From contig JAKUCV010001789.1 in the NCBI GenBank assembly GCA_028386065.3, forward strand, positions 17,493 to 81,492: a DNA stretch of 64,000 bases, given 5' to 3'. This stretch comes from Turnera subulata. Taxonomy: Eukaryota; Streptophyta; Magnoliopsida; Malpighiales; Passifloraceae. A model generated the notes under the pieces. It had not been told where the DNA came from. It made no database searches and saw only the letters and a program-made list of their open reading frames with translations. Shown here in pieces: positions 42,601-53,074 of the stretch. Both the position numbers and the translations under genes were made by a program. The stretch's first letter is position 1; the number at the start of each line of letters is the position of its first letter.

Positions 42601-44697
42601 GCAACTAACGGAAATATAATCAGAAACAAAGAGATTAACTATGCAGCCACTAAGCGACCAAAAAATGAAATCTTTTTAAAACTGAGAGAGATCAATCAGA
42701 AGCACATGACAGACAAGAATAACAGTAGCAAACATCTTATCTCTGTCTCCTCCACACAATTTCATACAAGTTCAACTTTAAGACTCGCGTAATTCGAAGA
42801 CTACATGGCAGAATTAAGCGGAAGCAGCACCTAGTATAGCATCTTTTACTTGTTCAAAGGGAAACATTAAGATTAATTCTCTTGTTGTAAGGAAAACATT
42901 GAGACCAATGCAATTCACAGGGGGTCATACAATAAAAGCAGTTGAGGACACCCTAATAATGATGGACAAACAGTCAGCATTGTAGCCTGGAATCAGAAAA
43001 GCATGGGATCGAGCAACGCTAAACAAACAATAAGTCTTAGTAATTGTCATAAGTTTGTAATTTAGTTATACACCACATGGAACTATTATGAATCTTATGG
43101 TCTCTAGAACAAGGGTCTGACAACGATGGATAATTTCTCCATGCGAAAGGAGGATCAGAAAATAATTTCCAATTGGCAGGAAATCATTATACAGTAAAAC
43201 TGATGAATTCCAGAAAAATTAAATAGAGTTACAAGCACCCAAGTACACAAGTTCCTAAATATGGTAATTTGGTTGAAATGTATAACTTGCCAAAATATAT
43301 AGAGTAATTGCATTCAGTAGCAAAAATGGAGCTTGTCTAATAATTACCAAAAACAATAAAAAAGACAAGATAACCCAATAATCATCTGCGTACAGTGAAA
43401 TTGTAGGTAGTACACAGAAATTCGAGAATTTAGAACACCACCCACCCTCCTCCCAGTTTGTTACATATGATCAAAGAACTTAAAAGTATCCCCTAAGAAC
43501 TTTCTGACCATCAGGAATAATGTAGTTAGATTTTTCAAGAGCTTCTACTCCACCTGTAATTTCACCAAACCTCGAGAGCAAATAATGGTTCATCCAAAAT
43601 TTTTTCCAAAAGAATAGTTTTATCAAGTTAACTTAAAAGGAATATCATCTACACAATTCACCACCCCCCCAAAAAAACAAACTAACAATAAAAGATCTTT
43701 CTGATGATAATTAGGTACTAATGCCAAAAGAAGAAGTAGAAGCTTCATGCATGCTTCAAGTGCATCAAATCGATGGAGAAGTTCTAAACTACATAAATGA
43801 ATCCAGAATCTGCCACATGAGGGCGCGCAACACATCATATCTAGCATATAAATATGCAATAACTGTTGTCCAGGTATAGCAGAATGACAAAAGAAGACTT
43901 AACAGAAAGAAAACAAAATTCAAAAGCAAAGATATTTTCCTCAAATGAAACTTACCATCCTCCCCATACCACTGGAATCCACAAAAGTTGGAAGTTGCAT
44001 CTGAATCTCAGAATTCCCGTCATTTTGAAATTCTTGCTTACCAATGTCTCTTTCATGTTCAATGCCTTGGCCATATAATTCCACATTTGGTGCAACTAAG
44101 AAGTAGTTTTTAGTCAGTTGGTTACAGATTAAATTGCACATAACTAAATATCTAACATCATTAATCGAACACAGCAAACCATAAAACCAAGAATGCATGC
44201 AAAAAGAGATAACAATAAAGAAAAGGATAATGCTTCTATTCAAAGTGGCATCTAGTGCATATACAAGCAGCAAGAATGCACACACAACCATGCTACACAA
44301 CTGATTATCATGGCCACTTTAATGAACAAACTTCAGTAGCATATCGTTCTAATTAAAACAATCATGAAAAAAAATAGGAAGAAACATGACAAATGACATG
44401 ATTATGATGTCATGCCCAAGTTAAGTGAATATGCCAAAACATCATTTATAATAGTGCATCCCCACCAATGATCAAAGAAGAAGAAGGGCAAGACCGCATT
44501 TCTTTCAAGCGAAGTTCCTTAACACAACCATCCTGACACCTATGGATGCACGCGTCCAGCTCGGCAGGTTGTCGAGACATTTTGACATGAGAGCATGAAC
44601 TTTTCGATATCACACTAGACTTTGGACATACAGCAAGGCAGTTTTTTTCTCTTGTAGAACCCGTGCTCGATTTGGTCTTCATTTTTAAAGCTGGCAT
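39633..44697 (-). CDS. SSP4-like RNA polymerase II CTD phosphatase, 6 coding exons
   Basis: Exons 44697-44466, 44095-43956, 42599-42499 (about 100 nt, acceptor TTGCAG), 42044-41511, 40829-40492 and 39791-39633 join in one frame to 500 residues. The start is M-P-A-L-K-M-K-T-K-S-S, chosen because the frame has no earlier ATG. The acidic, low-complexity N-terminal half leads to the NIF/SCP phosphatase domain (about 328-495). This carries the HAD motif D-L-D-E-T-L-V at about 333-339, split by an intron; R-P-H-L-H-K-F-L; V-V-I-F-T-A-S-Q-S-I-Y-A; and the late I-I-D-N-S-P plus S-W-F-S-D-P-S-D. Relatives dephosphorylate the Ser residues of the RNA polymerase II CTD in the nucleus via an aspartyl-phosphate; both Asp residues are present. 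The first coding donor (ATTG/GTGGGG) is weak. Confidence 0.88.
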
Positions 44698-45805
44698 TTG
44701 CTCTGTTTCTTTGATGTGCACCACAATCTCGACTTGGAAACATCAGCGGGGAAGAAGCCCCGTTCAACAATCAAAGCACTCGCCGAGACTGTTATCATGG
44801 AATTTAGAAGTTATCAGAACAGGCAAATGCCAAGAACAATCGAGGAATGCATTAATATATATTTAATTATATTTTGCACCCAAATGAAGGAGAACATGTA
44901 ACTCATTTAGGCTGAAAAGATCCCCCAAATTTGAAATGAAGATACCATAAAACATTTACCACATCAAGAGCATTAACAGTTTCCGCATAAGCAACACAAC
45001 TATCACGTCAACAAAATTGCATTGCATGCCTGATTAACCGATGTCGATGCTAATAGGAAGCATGTCAACCACATTAAGACAAGAGTTCCCACAAATTTAG
45101 TATGTCAGTTCTCTTCTACTTTACTACAGACTAGCTTCTAATTCGCAAAGACCGTACTTCATGAGAAAGCAAAAAGAGCATAAACAATATTCCTAAGTAG
45201 GCACAATAAACGTCTTCGAAAGCAGACCAAAGCTTCATTTAATAACTTTCCTCAAATAAAAGACAACTAGAACGATAATCAACTAAATCGGTGGCAGGCA
45301 TCACTGTCTATCTGAATTCATGTAACATAGATCAGGATTGAAGTTTACGAGGAGACAGACTTAAGGTCTTCAGCTATAACAACCAACCTTAAACAGAAAG
45401 ATTTCTCCATTTACACAAGATAGAGACAAACAGAAAGAAAGTTTATCCATAAAAAGAAACATAATTTATAAAACCACCACAATAGTCGAAACAAACACAT
45501 AGAGAACAAAGTCAACCAAGCCTCCAATCCACATAAAACTTAAGCACCTCAAATTGAACACACGACCAAAACCAACCAACAAAAACCCCCCCAACAGAAC
45601 CACAAACCCTAGACTAGAACCAGCTCAACTGAAAGTTACTAACTTCTAAGAATCCACAACAACAGCCAACCACACAAATCATTCAACTTTCACCACAAAG
45701 ACGTTGCATGTTTAGCACAAAACCAGACCCAAAAAAAAAAAAAATGAGAAGTGAATTCTAATGGATAAACCACAAAATGATAAGGCAAAGGACATCAAAG
45801 TATAC

Positions 45806-45930
45806 CTGTGAAGCTTTGGAAAAAAAATAAACAAAAAAAGAAACTATAGAGAAAGAGAGAGTGTTTCTCTCTCTAGGAAGTCAGTGCTTTTCTCCCACCC
45901 TCTCTGTTTCTCTCTCTCTATTCTACTCGG
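45806..45930 (-). other. Probable 5' UTR exon of the SSP4-like gene
   Basis: A CT/GA-rich leader (CTCTCTCTCTATTC and GAGAGAAACACTC on opposite strands) is followed on the minus strand by AAGCTTCACAG/GTATAC, a good splice donor at 45806. Such pyrimidine-rich first exons are common in plant genes. The intron would run to near 44730. The transcription start is not determined. Confidence 0.45.
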
Positions 45931-47224
45931 TCTCTTCTGGCTAATGAAAATAAATCAAATAAAACAGAAGACTTTGGTTTGTTTCTCTTTTGTTCTTCTG
46001 TTTTCTTCCTGCTTTTTCTTTTTTTGTTTAATCTTTCTCTTTAACGTCCACGAACGGTCAATACAGGTCGGGCTTTGGAGCGAGGGATTTGACGGCTGAG
46101 ATAGCGTCCGCGTGGACCGGTAGAATCCTGCCACGGCGGTGTGGAGCCAGCTCAGCCTGACGCGTTGACACGTGCTTCTTCGCGGAAAGACAAAGGGCGG
46201 GCTTACAACTTTCATTAGTACAATATTTTTTATTTTTTTCTTTTTGCTCGTTGAGCGCGTGCAATTTCCATCCATGTCCAAAGTTGTACTTGTAGTATTA
46301 TTGTTGTAATTATGTTAACAATTTAACATTGACATTTGATTGCTATTAGTGGGGGATTTTGTTGGGAATGTTGTCCAATTGAATCCATTAGTTGAAGGCA
46401 AGAGTCATAGTTCTGTTCAACTAATTTTGGTTTAACAGATTGAGATTCTATTTGCAAGATTTTGTCCCGACTAATCTAGATTCGATTCGGGTCACATACT
46501 TGTCTCTAAACGGATAATTTGTAAGGATTATTATAAATTTTAATTGAATTTGGTGGTTTACCCTAAGCCCTATAGCGTGAAAGAGAGGGGGGAATATTGT
46601 ATTGTTTCTCACCTATATACCACCACGGTGCACAAAAATGTGAGTACCATCTTAAACAAAGTCAACACAAAATGTGATAATTGGTAGATTGGTGTGAGTT
46701 GTGTTACAGAAAATGACAAGGTTGCCCGATTGTTAGACAGAGAACCAGTAAATGTCGAATTTTGTAACAGTCACTTTGGCAGATGTCGCGCCATGCTACT
46801 CCACAAATTCACTTTGCCACAAAGCATCCCAACTGTCGCCTCATGTTGTTTGCCGTAGAAATTACTTTCCAACCGTATTTGTTTTCCAGTATATTATATA
46901 TATTCAACACAAATAGAGATGACTAAATGTATAATTATTTTTCTATTATTATTGTTATTATCATTTATCCTACGGCTTCAATAAAAGGATTGTCGTCTTT
47001 TTATTTGACATTCAATTTTTATTAAAAAAAAAAACAGAACTTTGACATACGAATTTTGAGCAAGTGGTTTATGGCAAATGCATGAATTGAATTCGCATCA
47101 TAACAACACATAATCCGTCCTGGATGCAACAGACGACACAGTTCACTTTGCACTAGTCGAAGTTTTGTCCAAGAAATATGGTGGAAAGCTTAAAACATAA
47201 AATTCTAACCACTCCCAACAGGTG
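45931..47224. other. No gene recognised
   Basis: This is the upstream region of the SSP4-like gene and AT-rich intergenic DNA. It has moderate GC near 46080-46200 (possible promoter), with no conserved coding frame. Confidence 0.45.
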
Positions 47225-47330
47225 CATTTTCCATACCTCTACGTTTCTCCGGATCGAACCCGGGACGTGTGAGTTAAGGGGCCGCAGCATGCTGGACCAC
47301 TGCGCCAACACCTTGTTGGTTACAAGTACT
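47225..47330 (-). mobile_element. tRNA-like / SINE fragment
   Basis: The minus strand reads GTGTTGGCGCAGTGGTCCAG (A-box-like), then about 35 bases later CCCGGGTTCGATCCGG (B-box). A functional tRNA is excluded because the cloverleaf arms do not pair completely, so this is the head of a tRNA-derived SINE different from the 24262/36185 family. Confidence 0.6.
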
Positions 47331-47861
47331 GTATATAATTAAGGTCACTGATAAACAGGGACAGATCCAGGAATATTATTTAGTGTAGGCAAAAAAGATA
47401 TTCTTAATAGAAAAATTCTGCTTTTTTTAATCAAATAGTTATTTAATAACCAAGCAAAAAATAGAAATGAATGTGGCTCCTCCACTATAATAATCAAAAT
47501 CTTTGTACTTTAGTTTAAGAAATATGAATCTAAATCTAAGGGTAATGTTACATTACTTATCTAAAAGTTAAAAATTAATATTCAAATCCTCTTATAGAAA
47601 AAGTATCATATTTAAATTCCATGTTAATATCATGCAAATACAACAAGATATTATGATTTTAAAAAATTTCACCAAAATACAATTAGTTAATTTAATTCAT
47701 CTCAATTTTTTGTCTCTAACTTCTTCGGAAACTAATTAAACTAATTTTGTAAGAACTCTATATTTTTTAACATCTAAAATAATAAAATTATTTGATTTTG
47801 CAGATTTACTGTCCGGAATAAATGTCTGCATAAAAAAATTTGGGATAACATTTCTATTTAG

Positions 47862-47947
47862 TTTCAGTTTAGTTAGGAAACTATCTACCAGTATTTTTGG
47901 TGGATTTCAGTTTAGTTAGGAAACTATCTAGCAGTATTTTGGTGGAT
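47862..47947. repeat. Direct duplication, about 43 bp, two copies
   Basis: TTCAGTTTAGTTAGGAAACT and the following 23 bases are repeated immediately with one substitution and one missing T. Confidence 0.9.
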
Positions 47948-48139
47948 TTTTTTTTTGAAAACAAGCGGATTATTAGGAATATAAATACTAAATGACTACT
48001 TAAGAAAACTAAAAACATATCAAGTTAGAAATCTTACACAAGAATACAACTATATAACAACGTAAGGAAGTGATAAACTATAACACAATCCAAATTAAAA
48101 TAAAAATCTAAATCAACCAAAAAACCAAATCAGAAGTAA

Positions 48140-48204
48140 CACTTGTCATATATTTTTATTGCTATAATAATACACTAGTCATATATTTTATTGCTATAAT
48201 AATA
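48140..48204. repeat. Direct duplication, about 33 bp, two copies
   Basis: CACTTGTCATATATTTTTAT plus GCTATAATAATA is followed directly by CACTAGTCATATATTTTAT with the same tail, a recent tandem duplication in AT-rich DNA. Confidence 0.85.
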
Positions 48205-48999
48205 TTCTTTTCCAAGAATCTGATAAATCACATCATGTTATCTTGCATATATTTTTTTCATTTTTTTCAAAAAAAGAAAGTCTTGTTTACTAGCCGTAAA
48301 TAAACCCACATCCGCATGCACATGTGGATTTACCACTAAATGCCTTCAGAGTTTGAACTAGGTCATCGCATTATTGTTTTGACTTTTGAGGGGAAAAAAA
48401 TATATGAAACACCCCGACCCGTATTTACCGTACACAGTAAACACGTGCCGGAACTGATACGACCCAACCAAACAAAACCCAGCATACAGTGTATACAACA
48501 GTAACTCGGGCTCAACAGCCCAAAATAAAAACATCAATAACATCATAACCGGCCCAATGGCCCAACAATAGCAAAAATAATGCACAGCGGAAGACTTAAT
48601 AACTCACAAAGACACTGTATGCGACACTGATGCAAACTATGGATCCAAGTCCTGTCCAAGGGATAACGCCGCAGCCTGTCTGGAATGCACCAAACCTGTA
48701 CAACAAATAATCCATCCTACGGGATGAAAGCCCGCAGGTGAGGGGTGAGTCCGAAGTGCTCACCGACGAAGGATAGACAATCAATATGCAACACTAAAAT
48801 TACTCAAGTCGAAAACAAGGAAAAACCGTCAAAATACACCAAGCCGAAAGACTTGACCCAAAATCGGTCCAAGACCAAAAAGACTCAAATAAAATTTCAA
48901 TTTCCAATTTTATCTTTCCGGGCCCCGTCACGGATAAGCTAGGGGTCAGACATGGTTATCAACATATTTCGGGTGCCAGACCAAATCCAAGAGAACCCA

Positions 49000-49350
49000 G
49001 GGATCGACATCCCAAAAATATGAACCCAGGGATAGACATCCCAAAAATAATCACGGGATAGACATCCCAAGCATAGACATGCTTATCACAAGTAACCCAG
49101 GTCACGGCCACCACGAAACAGTCTTAAATCATCGAGTCGTACCACTACCTACCACGTGACAATTATATCATCATTATTCAAAACCAAATCACAGGGATCA
49201 ACATCCCTAACCAAAATACCGGGATAGACATCCCTATCCAAAACCGAGGATCGACATCCTTATCACAATTTATTATTTAATCCATTATACTTATTCCAAA
49301 AGACACAACAATAGATACCCAAAAACAACCAAGACACTAGGATAAACATC
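49000..49350. repeat. Hairpin array GGGAT-NGAC-ATCCC in solo LTR
   Basis: GGGAT-CGAC-ATCCC (49000), GGGAT-AGAC-ATCCC (49029, 49055, 49221), GGGAT-CAAC-ATCCC (49194), AGGAT-CGAC-ATCCT (49247) and a weaker AGGAT-AAAC-ATCCC (49339) are spaced unevenly by AC-rich DNA. The 49247 copy replaces the outer G-C pair with A-T on both arms, a compensatory change. Confidence 0.88.
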
Positions 49351-50276
49351 CCGAACCAAACCACAACAAATGCAACATCCAACAATGCAATAATCATCAA
49401 AACATAATAACCGAGTAATACAGGCACATATTGAAGGAAATCCATCCTCACCTTGGCCGATTACTCAACTCCGAAGACAATGTCCGGTCCAAAGCCGGCT
49501 CCTCGGGGAACTGCCCGATATCAAACCTATATAACAAAACAATATATACTCACATAAGATGCACATAAGAGTATGCCATGATGCCAATACTGCGAAATAA
49601 CCCATCCCGGTTCATATCCTTTATTATCATCTTTTACCGAAAATATTATACCGTACGTATATCCGAATATAATTTCGGTACAATACTTTAAATAAGAATT
49701 TTTTTTAAAAAAATATTTTTATCAAGTAATTATATTTTTTTCCATAAATATAATCACCTTAATTTTCTAGAAAAATAATAACATGTATATAATTTCCAGA
49801 ATATACATATCATGTTATAAACATAATAATAATTTTCAAAACAATAATATAATTATCTTTAATTCCAAGAATCAAAGTATATATACATATATATATTTTC
49901 CAGAATACCAAAATCCATACTAACAGATTTTCTCAAAATATATACCTTCCCAGAGTTATATTCCAGCAGAAATAAATATATTTACATATATACATCTTTT
50001 TCCAAATAACAATATCTAAAAAAAAATAAAACATAGTTATTTTATTTGTAAAGAATAAAAGTATACAAATATATATACCATAATCTAAACTTACTATATT
50101 TTTCAGAACATATGTATATTTTTTTTCAGAAATTAATACCAATAAATTAGATATGTAAATATGTATATATATATATATATATATGTTTTTTTTAATTTTT
50201 TAATAAGGTCAACCCGGATAACCCAACCCAGAACCAGGCTCGACCCGGTCACGACCCGCCCGTGAAACCGGGTTGC

Positions 50277-50585
50277 TCACCTTGATGACGGCGGCAGCGC
50301 GACTGACGCGAAGAGAAGGAAGCCGCGAGGAAGGCGAGCTCGAGGCGACTCCAAGGGCGGTGGAACGACGGCGCTGCGTCGTCGGCGTGAGGCGGCAGGC
50401 GCGGAGAAGAAGCGGATCCGCGGGTCAACGGCTCTAGCGGGTGCGTCCGGGGGCGGAATCGAGCGGGGGAGGCGGCAACAGGTCGGCGACATCACGACGA
50501 GCGTGCTGGCGGCGGCGGTGCGACGAGAGGTGGCGCCGATCGCTTCCAGGTGAACAGTGACGAGGGGAGTACCGGGGTGACGCAC
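50277..50585 (-). other. GC-rich proline-rich module in solo LTR
   Basis: A minus-strand 102-codon frame begins just inside TGAACAGTG/CACTGTTCAC words (50551, 50583). It reads T-P-L-V-T-V-H-L-E-A, S-R-R-T-A-A and P-P-P-D-A-P-A-R-A-V-D-P. Copia B at 61027 encodes T-P-L-V-T-V-H-I-E, S-R-H-T-A-S and P-P-D-A-P-P-R-L-D-N-P. The same residues in the same order in two unrelated retroelement types show shared ancestry. The frame ends without a known domain. It may be a transcribed leader rather than a protein. Confidence 0.6.
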
Positions 50586-50589
50586 TGTT

Positions 50590-50870
50590 CACTCCGTTAT
50601 TTTCCTTTTTTTGTATTTCTTTTTTTCTTTTTCTATTATTCTTATTTTCTTTTCTTTTCATTTCTTTTCTTTTTCTTTCATTTTCTTTTCTTTTCTCTAT
50701 TTTCTGATTGGTTTTTTTTCTGCTTCTCTTTTTTTTTCCCGTTCTTCTTTTTTTTTCTTTTTCTTCTTTTTTTTTCTCTCTTTTTTATTTCTCTTTTTAT
50801 TTCTTTTTTTTTCTCTCTTTTTTTCCTCTCCTCTTCCTCTCTTCTCCTGGTTTCTTCTTCTTTTATAACC
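50590..50870 (+). repeat. Polypyrimidine tract, about 280 bp
   Basis: Almost pure T/C on the plus strand (A/G on the LTR sense strand), with CTTTT and TTTCTT words. It is capable of triplex (H-DNA) formation in principle. The long Phe- or Lys/Glu-rich frames reported through it are composition artefacts. Confidence 0.9.
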
Positions 50871-51193
50871 GATGAAACACTGTGCCACCTGTGATTCCTT
50901 CAATAATGCAGCTTGTCTGCATTATGGAGCGAGTCCGGTCCGGACCAGAAAATAACTGATACCCCCTTTGTTATTTTCCGGTGTGATTTTTCCGAAAATT
51001 TCGGGACCCAAAAAATCCAACTTAGGTCTGAAAAATCCACGGAAAAATCTCGAGCGCGGAAAACCCTCGGTTTCGAAAAACGAAGCCCGATTTACCTTGA
51101 ATTAATTACCCAAGATTAATTCAACAATAAATCACGGTAAAAAGACTTTTACAATCTCGATAAAAATCTAAAATTTTTAACCGGGCTGTTACA

Positions 51194-51733
51194 ATATATA
51201 TGAGACATGATTTCCAGGAAATAAAAAAGATCACCAAGTAATTCAGTTATTATTAATGGACCAAGACAACAGCTAGAACCTGAATGAATGGCATCAATGG
51301 GTCCACCAGAAGAAAAGAAGGGGCTCTTGCTCTCCCAAGCCGATATCAGTAACATCAAAGATAATGTCCTTAAATAACGTCCAAGTCCAGTTAGGGCAAA
51401 AAATATGAGGACCTGGATCAGAGCCCATAATGATTAGCCCTCTCCGGTCTTTTTTTTTTTTTTCTGTTTTTTCACTGTCTTTTTTTTTTCACTAGCCACA
51501 AGGCCCACAACGGTAATTTAATATATGTTTTTAAGATTAGTGACTAGTATTCGCAAACAGTGTTTGCATTTTCTTTTCAAAAAATGTGGACTTAGCATCC
51601 AATTCCCTGAAAGAACAATGTTAAGAAATTTTACTTATGTTATAAACAATTTACTTTTCGTGATTAATTTCAGGTTGTGTCGATATTGAGACTCTCAATC
51701 CAAATCAATTAACTGACCTATGGTTATATTGTA
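51194..51733. other. No gene recognised
   Basis: This is non-coding DNA between the solo LTR and a MITE, with homopolymer T runs near 51450-51495. No conserved frame is present. Confidence 0.5.
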
Positions 51734-52006
51734 CTCCCTCTGTCTCTCAATATAGGTCGTTTAAGGTTTTTGCACACCCATTAAAAAAAGCATTAAATAG
51801 ACTAAATCTCATTAATTTTTACTATATATTTTACTAACTTACTCTTTACACTATACCAAGATTAAAATACTCCAGGAGTAAAAGTTGTTTTGGTTAAGGG
51901 TAAATTTGAAAAAAATTAATCTAATGCTCATTGAAACTCTAAAATGACGTATATTGTGAAACAAAAAACAAAACCTAAAACGACCTATATTGAGGGACAG
52001 AGGGAG
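51734..52006. mobile_element. Stowaway-type MITE (273 bp), TA target duplication
   Basis: The ends CTCCCTCTGTCTCTCAATAT and ATATTGAGGGACAGAGGGAG are inverted repeats of about 28 bp, flanked by TA at 51732-51733 and 52007-52008. CTCCCTC-type termini plus a TA duplication are the marks of Tc1/mariner Stowaway elements. It encodes no protein. Confidence 0.93.
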
Positions 52007-52883
52007 TAATTAGCATGATAATTAATAGGCACTTTATGAAACAATTCTTGTATCGAGGTATTAAAACGAGCAAAACGGAGTATAGAGGAAGAGGAGGGAT
52101 TCTAGGTTCCTTAAAATATTTAGATTTTTTTAAAAATTTCTGATTGATAGACTAAAACAATATGCACTTAATTAGTACAATTGAAATGAGACGCCCCGAC
52201 CCGTATTTACCGTACACAGTAAACACTTGCCGGAACTGTGACAACCCGACCCAACAAAGCCCAAGCATACAGTGTGAACTACAATAACACGGCCCAACGG
52301 CCTAAAATAATAAGACCACATAAGTAACAATCCGGCCCAATGGCCCAACAACAATAACAATATGCACAGCGGAAGACTTAAATATCTCACTAACACTGTA
52401 TGCGACACATGCAATCTATGGATCCAAGTCTGACCAAGGGATACGCTTCAGCTTGCCCGGTACGTACCTGCACTACAAGCAACTCATCCTACGGGATGAA
52501 ACCCCGCAGGCGAGGGGTGAGTCCGAAACGCTCACCGACGAAAGATAAACAGTGATATATTCAACCATAACACTTTCGAAGTAAACCCAACAATCACAAC
52601 AATAAGCACAAACAATCACATCACAGGGATACTGCCATAACAACTAACACATACTTCACGACAGAGGAATCCAACTCAAACAACAAATCAGAGGAAACCA
52701 ACACAAGCAACACGACAGAGGAATCTACTAAATCATATCAAGCCAGGACCCCAAGAATACTTATTAATTATCTTAATACCAATTTTATCTTCCGAGCCCG
52801 TCACTGGACAAGTTAGGGTCGTACCAGGTTATCAATTAATTCCGGATGCTAGGTCAAGAACCAATCCACATATCAGAACAACC

Positions 52884-53074
52884 GGATATTCGGCATATCC
52901 GAGCCACCGCGGATATTCGGCATATCCGAGCCACTGGGTATTCGGTATACCCTAACCACAGACAACATCATACCAACCAGATATTCGGCATATCTGAGCC
53001 ACTGCGGATATTCGGCATATCCGAGCCACCGCGGATATTCGGCATATCCGAGCCACTGGGTATTTGGTAACCCC
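52884..53074. repeat. Hairpin array GGATAT-TCGGC-ATATCC
   Basis: Copies: GGATAT-TCGGC-ATATCC at 52884, 52911, 53006 and 53033; GGGTAT-TCGG-TATACCC at 52936; AGATAT-TCGGC-ATATCT at 52979; and GGGTA-TTTGG-TAACCC at 53058. They are joined by GAGCCAC(C/T)G spacers with a basic unit near 27 bp. Arms change in matched pairs while the TCGG loop stays, so it is a minisatellite of hairpins. Confidence 0.92.

Larger units (their letters stand above)
48415..51193 (-). mobile_element. Large solo LTR (2779 bp), TSD ATATA
   Basis: On the minus strand it starts TGTAACAGCCCGGTTAAAA and ends TACGGGTCGGGGTGTTTCA. The pentamer ATATA flanks both ends (48410-48414 and 51194-51198). The terminal 60-100 bp at each end match those of the 52187-58258 element, so the two are subfamilies of one LTR family, probably Ty3/gypsy-type judging from that element. 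Inside are a hairpin array, a GC-rich proline-rich module and a long pyrimidine tract. No coding interior remains. Confidence 0.88.

Noticed and set aside
44446..44724. GTG-initiated longer start for the phosphatase
   Set aside because: The upstream codons lack an ATG. The first ATG at 44697 gives the family's M-P-x-L-K-M-K-T-K-S-S start.
47225..47330. Functional tRNA gene
   Set aside because: A and B boxes are present but acceptor and anticodon stems do not pair fully, which fits a SINE head.
50550..50903. Phe/Ser-rich and Lys/Glu-rich ORFs on both strands
   Set aside because: They come from the polypyrimidine tract; composition alone keeps the frame open.
52884..53074. CRISPR-like repeat array
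   Set aside because: Repeats are short palindromes with similar, not unique, spacers, and they lie inside a plant LTR. There are no cas genes and the genome is eukaryotic.
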